From the NCBI RefSeq assembly GCF_901709675.1, contig NC_051104.1, forward strand, positions 2,837,501 through 2,901,500: a stretch of DNA of 64,000 bases, written 5' to 3'. Made by a program: the position numbers and the translations under genes. Below are positions 59,601 through 64,000 of this stretch, piece after piece. The stretch comes from Syngnathus acus. Taxonomy: Eukaryota > Chordata > Actinopteri > Syngnathiformes > Syngnathidae. Position 1 is the stretch's first letter, and every line of letters begins with the position of its first letter. The notes under the pieces are model-generated. The model was not told where the DNA came from and did not search any database. It worked only from the letters and a program-made list of their open reading frames with translations.

Positions 59601-62600
59601 GCCAGACCTGCCCCACTTCCCGGGCCTTCCTGGCATATCCGTTGAGTTGTTCTTTGTTTTTCAGATTCGATCTGCTCTGTGGTTGAGTCGCTGCTCCACG
59701 CAACCATCGGAGCCCCCCCGTACTGTCCGCAGCCCCACCCTGCCCTAGTTTTCTCGGGAAACTGGAAGCTTCACAAAAACAAGAAAGAAGGCCACTCAGG
59801 GAGGCTAAATGACGGGAACGTCCTCCACATCCTTCACGGCATTATCGATAGAGTCTTCCGTGTTGCGTCTTTCTTGGGGCATTGAAATCGATAGCAACCG
59901 GACTGCTCTGTTTATTTTCTAAGACGTTCGACCCGTCCAGTCACATGACTTGATGAAGCCTTCTCAGATGAGAAGAGAGTTGTGAGCCTTTGGAGCTTCC
60001 GTATGTCGAGTGGAGCTTCATTACCTCTGCACCATTTCACCCCCTTGCGCTGCCCAAGCATAATTGGAGGCCCGCGAGACCCCAAACGTCCATTTGTCAC
60101 GTATTGCCGTCAATGCGGCCCGTCACGGGATGACCTTTCCTCAAAGTGGACGGCTTTTGCCGCCCCCGCCAGCATGGGCTTGTACACTAGCGTGCTATTC
60201 TTAGCGACGGCGTCCTTCCGGCACACGTCGGCTCGCTCCCGTTCGACAGGTAGTTTGTTTGGAGCGCCTTCCATTTTATTTCTTTCCCGGCTTGTCTGAG
60301 GAGCGCGCTAATGGTGGCGAGGGAGCCCACAATGACGCCTGCTTTGCCTGTTTCACTCGAGGGGGGGATCGTCGGAAAAATAGCAGCTTTGCTGATGTGC
60401 CGCCTGTTCATTTACAGAAAAAAAATGATAAGAAGAAAGTCAAAAAGGCTTTTTGTGCACACAATGGAATCCAGATATCATTCAGCAAATAGACAGGAGA
60501 CCATTATCCACAGGAGGAGGGGTGACAGGCCCGGGGGGAAGAAATGTGCGCACCAAGACAGCCAATCCCCCGCCCCCCCCACACAAGCCTCAATCCAAGC
60601 AGCAAAGAGACTTTTTTTTCTCTTTATTTTTAAAAGCCGCAGTGTTGCTGTCATCTGCAATAACGCCCATCATTCCTCCTGCAGGCTGCTGGAGAGCACA
60701 AGCGAAGCACACGCGCACACGCACGTGCGCAACGACTCTGTGGCAGCTGAAGGGACGACCTTCAGCCTGGTGCGCAAGAAGCATCATGACTGCAAACCAG
60801 GCAGGCATGACTAATCGATCATTGATTCGTCAATTTTGAGGCCACGGGATTCAAAGTTAGCTCATCGCAGCTCGACGAATATGCAGCCTCAACGGGCGGC
60901 TGCAGAAACGTACGGGCAACGTTTTGGAAAGGTTTGGTTTGAGCCACTAGATTGCTTTCACACACAAAATGGCAGCAAGCGGCAGATCGTGACACAGACC
61001 CGACTAATCGATTTTTGATGCATCTGCATTTTGTCCACCATGTTAAATTTGTAGTGTGGAAGATGGATGGACAGACGGATGGATACGTTCCCCTGCAGGG
61101 CAGTGGCAAGGTCAGTGCAGCCTCAACGGGCGGCTACTGCTGCTGAAATTTGAGGAGCATTTGGAGGTAAACATTGTGTTGTCATTATGCTTTCACACGC
61201 ACATGATTGCTGATTCATCATCTGTCAAGGATTTTTTCTTTCCCCTCTGTCAGGCCAAAATGTAAACCATGTGTTCTCTTTTGGAGTTCGACAGCGCTTC
61301 ACGGGCCTGCGTTCAAATCTCCGGATGGTCCACCGGGTTTAGTGGTGAGGTGAGATATAAGTTTGCAGAAATGTTTTGATGGAGAGCTGTTGCAGTGGTG
61401 CATCTCTAATGACTTGCTCCCCTGGTCACATGACTCTTGTTCCGCTCTGTAGCGCAGCTGTGCTCATAGTGGATCCCCTATTAGCCCGCTGTCATCCCTC
61501 GGTCAATATGAGCCCACGCTCGCCCCCTCCCTGGTCCAAACCTCCATGTCGGCCGGCACCTCCCGCCCGACCGTGCCCTTGTGCCCGCCGCGCACTCGCT
61601 TATTAAGCGGCTGTCACGTTGAGCGGCCGGGCCCCAGACAGCCGTTAGAGGCTCACTGCAGGGCCGCTTAAGCTCGCGGGGCTTTGTGCCGGAGGGGGCG
61701 GGGGGTCTGCTGTGGTCCCAACAAACACACACACTGCAAGGACAGCAAGAAGAGAGTTTAAGGACGGATTTGCGCTGCCATAGCACAAATCATTTATTAA
61801 ACCATAACTCTGGTTTGAAGTATGAATTTAAGAGCAACATTTAAAACGCTAACTTGCCTTGCTTGAATCCTTTTAATGGCTGACTAATGTTGCTTGGATC
61901 ATAAATGTCAATATACATGTGTACATATATTTTCATATGGTAGGTAAAGACAGGCCTGAATATGGCTGACACTGAAATGACTTTGAAAAAAAGAATAGTT
62001 TTCAAGGCTAAGGAAAAATATAACCGGTCTATTTCCGTCATGTAAACTGTTCGTTACAGAAGCAAAATGTTCCAATTTGGGCAAGTAATTTAGCGAGTTG
62101 ATTTACGCGCGGTGGCAGCGGTGACCTCCGCCGCTCAGCAGGAAGCGGCCGCATGCAAACAGGAGCCGCAGACGCGCCCGCAGCCATGCGAGACTTGATT
62201 AGATTTTGATAGCGATCTGGATCCGTGATTCCCACTATTAGATTATTACCGTGCAGCTTCACGCACACACACACACGCGTGCTGGATCGAGGGATTTCAT
62301 TCCAAATCCAATCCCAAACTCCCCCCGCGTGCCGTCGCTGGGTCAAAAAATCGATTTCACCTCAAACGGAAGACAGACGGACAGATGGACGGACGGACGC
62401 TCGGTATCCTTGAGGGAAGTGACTCGAGTTGGAAAAGAAAATGTCTTTAAAAAATACCAACGTGAAAATATAACCTAATCTCTTTAAGTCTTTAATGTAA
62501 AAAACAAACACTTTTATCTTATCTCTTTTGCTTTACAAAAAATAATGCCACTTCACCCCCCCTAAAAAAAAATTGTTTTTCTTCTACAAGCCTTTTTGCT

Positions 62601-63515
62601 GAATCAAGTAGGGAGAAGATGGATGAGTCCATTGCGTGAGAAGGAGTTGCGCGAGTACAACCAGAGTAAATGAAGCATTTTGATGCGTTTCAAAACAAAC
62701 AAGCATCAAAAATAATTAATTGGCCACGATAAACGTGTTGATTAAGACTACAAGAATACTGAGTGTTAAAAATAGACAAACACTTGAGTCATCAGTTGGA
62801 GGAGATGCTGGCGGGCGTTTGCTGCCGCCTCTTTGCACCTGAGAGGACCAACAGCCCGGCTGCAAGTTGGAAGGCGAACGCTCCTAATTAGAAACGCCGT
62901 GGCGCTCGTCCTGCGCTTCTGTGTGTGTCGAAGGCGGGGTGGGGGGAGGGGGGGGGAGCGGTGGCGATTGGCAGCCGCTTCTTCAACATTGGCAGCACTT
63001 TGTCGCCTCCCACCCAAAAGAACAAATCCAAAGTGATTTCATTCTGGAGCGCCAAGCGACTGTGTAAAGATGGACTTTTTGCTCATCCTCACTTGTGTGT
63101 TTGTAAACTCGCGGGTTCCTCAACAGGGGGCGCCGGGCCAGATCTGGACCAACTGTTCAACTCGTTGGACCCGCGGCTGTCACTCAACAAGGGCGACAAC
63201 TCGATTTTTTAATTTTTTTTTTTTACAAATGTCATTATTACTACAAAATTCCGATTTTAAAAATGAGATTTTTATTTTGTAAAAAAATAAAATAAAAATG
63301 CTTATCCTCGAAAAAATACCCACCCCTTAAGGAAAGAATTGTTAAAAAAATAATTTAAAATGTTTTTTGTTGTAAGATTATGATTTACCTTATACTCGAA
63401 AATATATGGATTTGCGATAATCTCTCAAAAAAATATGAGTCAATAAATAAAGGTTTTCAAGTTAAAGAAAATCCACTCCATTCTTATTTCAAACCCACAT
63501 TCAATCCTGGAGGAC
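53673..63515. other. Upstream flank or 5' intron of cdh6, no gene seen
   Basis: Nearly 10 kb without a recognisable exon, RNA gene or intact element. Open frames up to 170 codons (57175-57687) have no family motifs. GC content swings, with many short ATTA-rich islands that could be developmental regulatory DNA; only cross-species alignment can tell. A sequence tgcagcctcaacgggcggct occurs twice, near 60882 and 61115. Confidence 0.5.
62370..62400. repeat. (GGAC/GGAT)n short repeat
   Basis: Degenerate tetranucleotide run agacagacggacagatggac and on. No gene nearby. Confidence 0.7.
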
Positions 63516-63673
63516 CTTTTTTATCAAGTAGTTTCTATATCAAAAAATGCACTTTATATGTTCAAACTTAATCTTAAACGTTCTAAATCAATCAATCTAG
63601 CTTTTTTATCAAGTAGTTTCTATATCAAAAACTGCACTTTATATGTTCAAACTCAATCTTAAACGTTCTAACT
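63516..63673. repeat. Tandem duplication, 85-bp unit, two copies
   Basis: The unit starting cttttttatcaagtagtttc begins at 63516 and again at 63601. The second copy, about 73 bp long, differs at only a couple of bases before they diverge near 63673. The surroundings are AT-rich with no gene. Confidence 0.9.
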
Positions 63674-64000
63674 CCAGTCAGTGGATAGCAACATAGCGTA
63701 CGGAGTAAAGCACTCCATTATCGAAGCTGATTGCCTTCTGTTCCAGACGTGGCCTTTGCAGACATTTTCCTCAAGTGGAACGCTTTCACTTTGAATTGAC
63801 AACATCTGCTCTAGTCTGCCAGCTTTAGCCACTAAGAGCACACACATACACACACGCACACACAATCACTATGCAGCCTGTTTGGAAGTAGATTTAGGAC
63901 TTGAGTGGAAGTGCTGCACAAAGCAGGAGAGCTAATGAGGCATTGTTCAGCGAGGTGTGAATGCAAGTTTATCTTTATGCCACACGGTGAGACAAACGAG

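Noticed and set aside
59922-59990. Second copy of the GAAACGTCTTC-type repeat
   Set aside because: Similarity to 38110-38200 is limited to a short agacgtt and tgatgaagcc resemblance; too weak to list as a feature.
60311-60814. 167-codon plus-strand frame, considered as a possible gene in the flank
   Set aside because: Composition follows poly-A and CA-rich low-complexity sequence and shows no conserved motif.

Overview
The window is vertebrate nuclear DNA, almost certainly from a ray-finned fish. Its genes are split into small exons by GT-AG introns. The two recognisable proteins are vertebrate genes that lie next to each other in other vertebrates. The introns are compact (74 nt to 4.8 kb), and the interspersed repeats (hAT-type and TA-flanked MITEs, Tc1-like and non-LTR LINE debris, a solo LTR) are of kinds common in teleosts. 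A percomorph-type compact genome is likely, but the species cannot be fixed from this window. There are no bacterial-style operons, CRISPR arrays or defence systems.

Positions 518-37023 (+) hold the 3' part of drosha, the nuclear RNase III of the Microprocessor. Nineteen exons splice in frame into 627 codons of protein plus a stop. They cover the end of the central domain, both RNase III domains, the dsRNA-binding domain and the C-terminus. Each residue number here plus 747 gives the human residue number, so there is no net length change against the 1374-aa human protein. The N-terminal half lies to the left of the window. A short 3' UTR ends near an AATAAA at 37179.

Positions 49495-39116 (-) hold a complete coding sequence for a type II classical cadherin, best called cdh6 from its sequence and from its tail-to-tail position next to drosha. 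Eleven coding exons give 794 aa: signal peptide, furin-cleaved prodomain, five cadherin repeats, one membrane helix and a catenin-binding tail. A likely non-coding 5' UTR part of the first coding exon runs to an acceptor at 49620; the promoter is probably beyond 64000. The two stop codons are only about 2.1 kb apart, and the cdh6 3' UTR region contains a hAT-type MITE.

Positions 49621-64000 contain no gene I can recognise. They hold a hAT MITE with a perfect 8-bp target duplication, the second copy of a TA-flanked MITE (the first sits 34 nt upstream of a drosha splice acceptor), a solo LTR with a 5-bp target duplication, simple repeats and an 85-bp tandem duplication. drosha and cdh6 are not functionally linked as far as is known. 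Their shared feature here is convergent transcription with very close 3' ends. I found no previously undescribed system; the observations most worth following up are the repeat insertions at gene-processing sites and a lost RGD motif in the cadherin.
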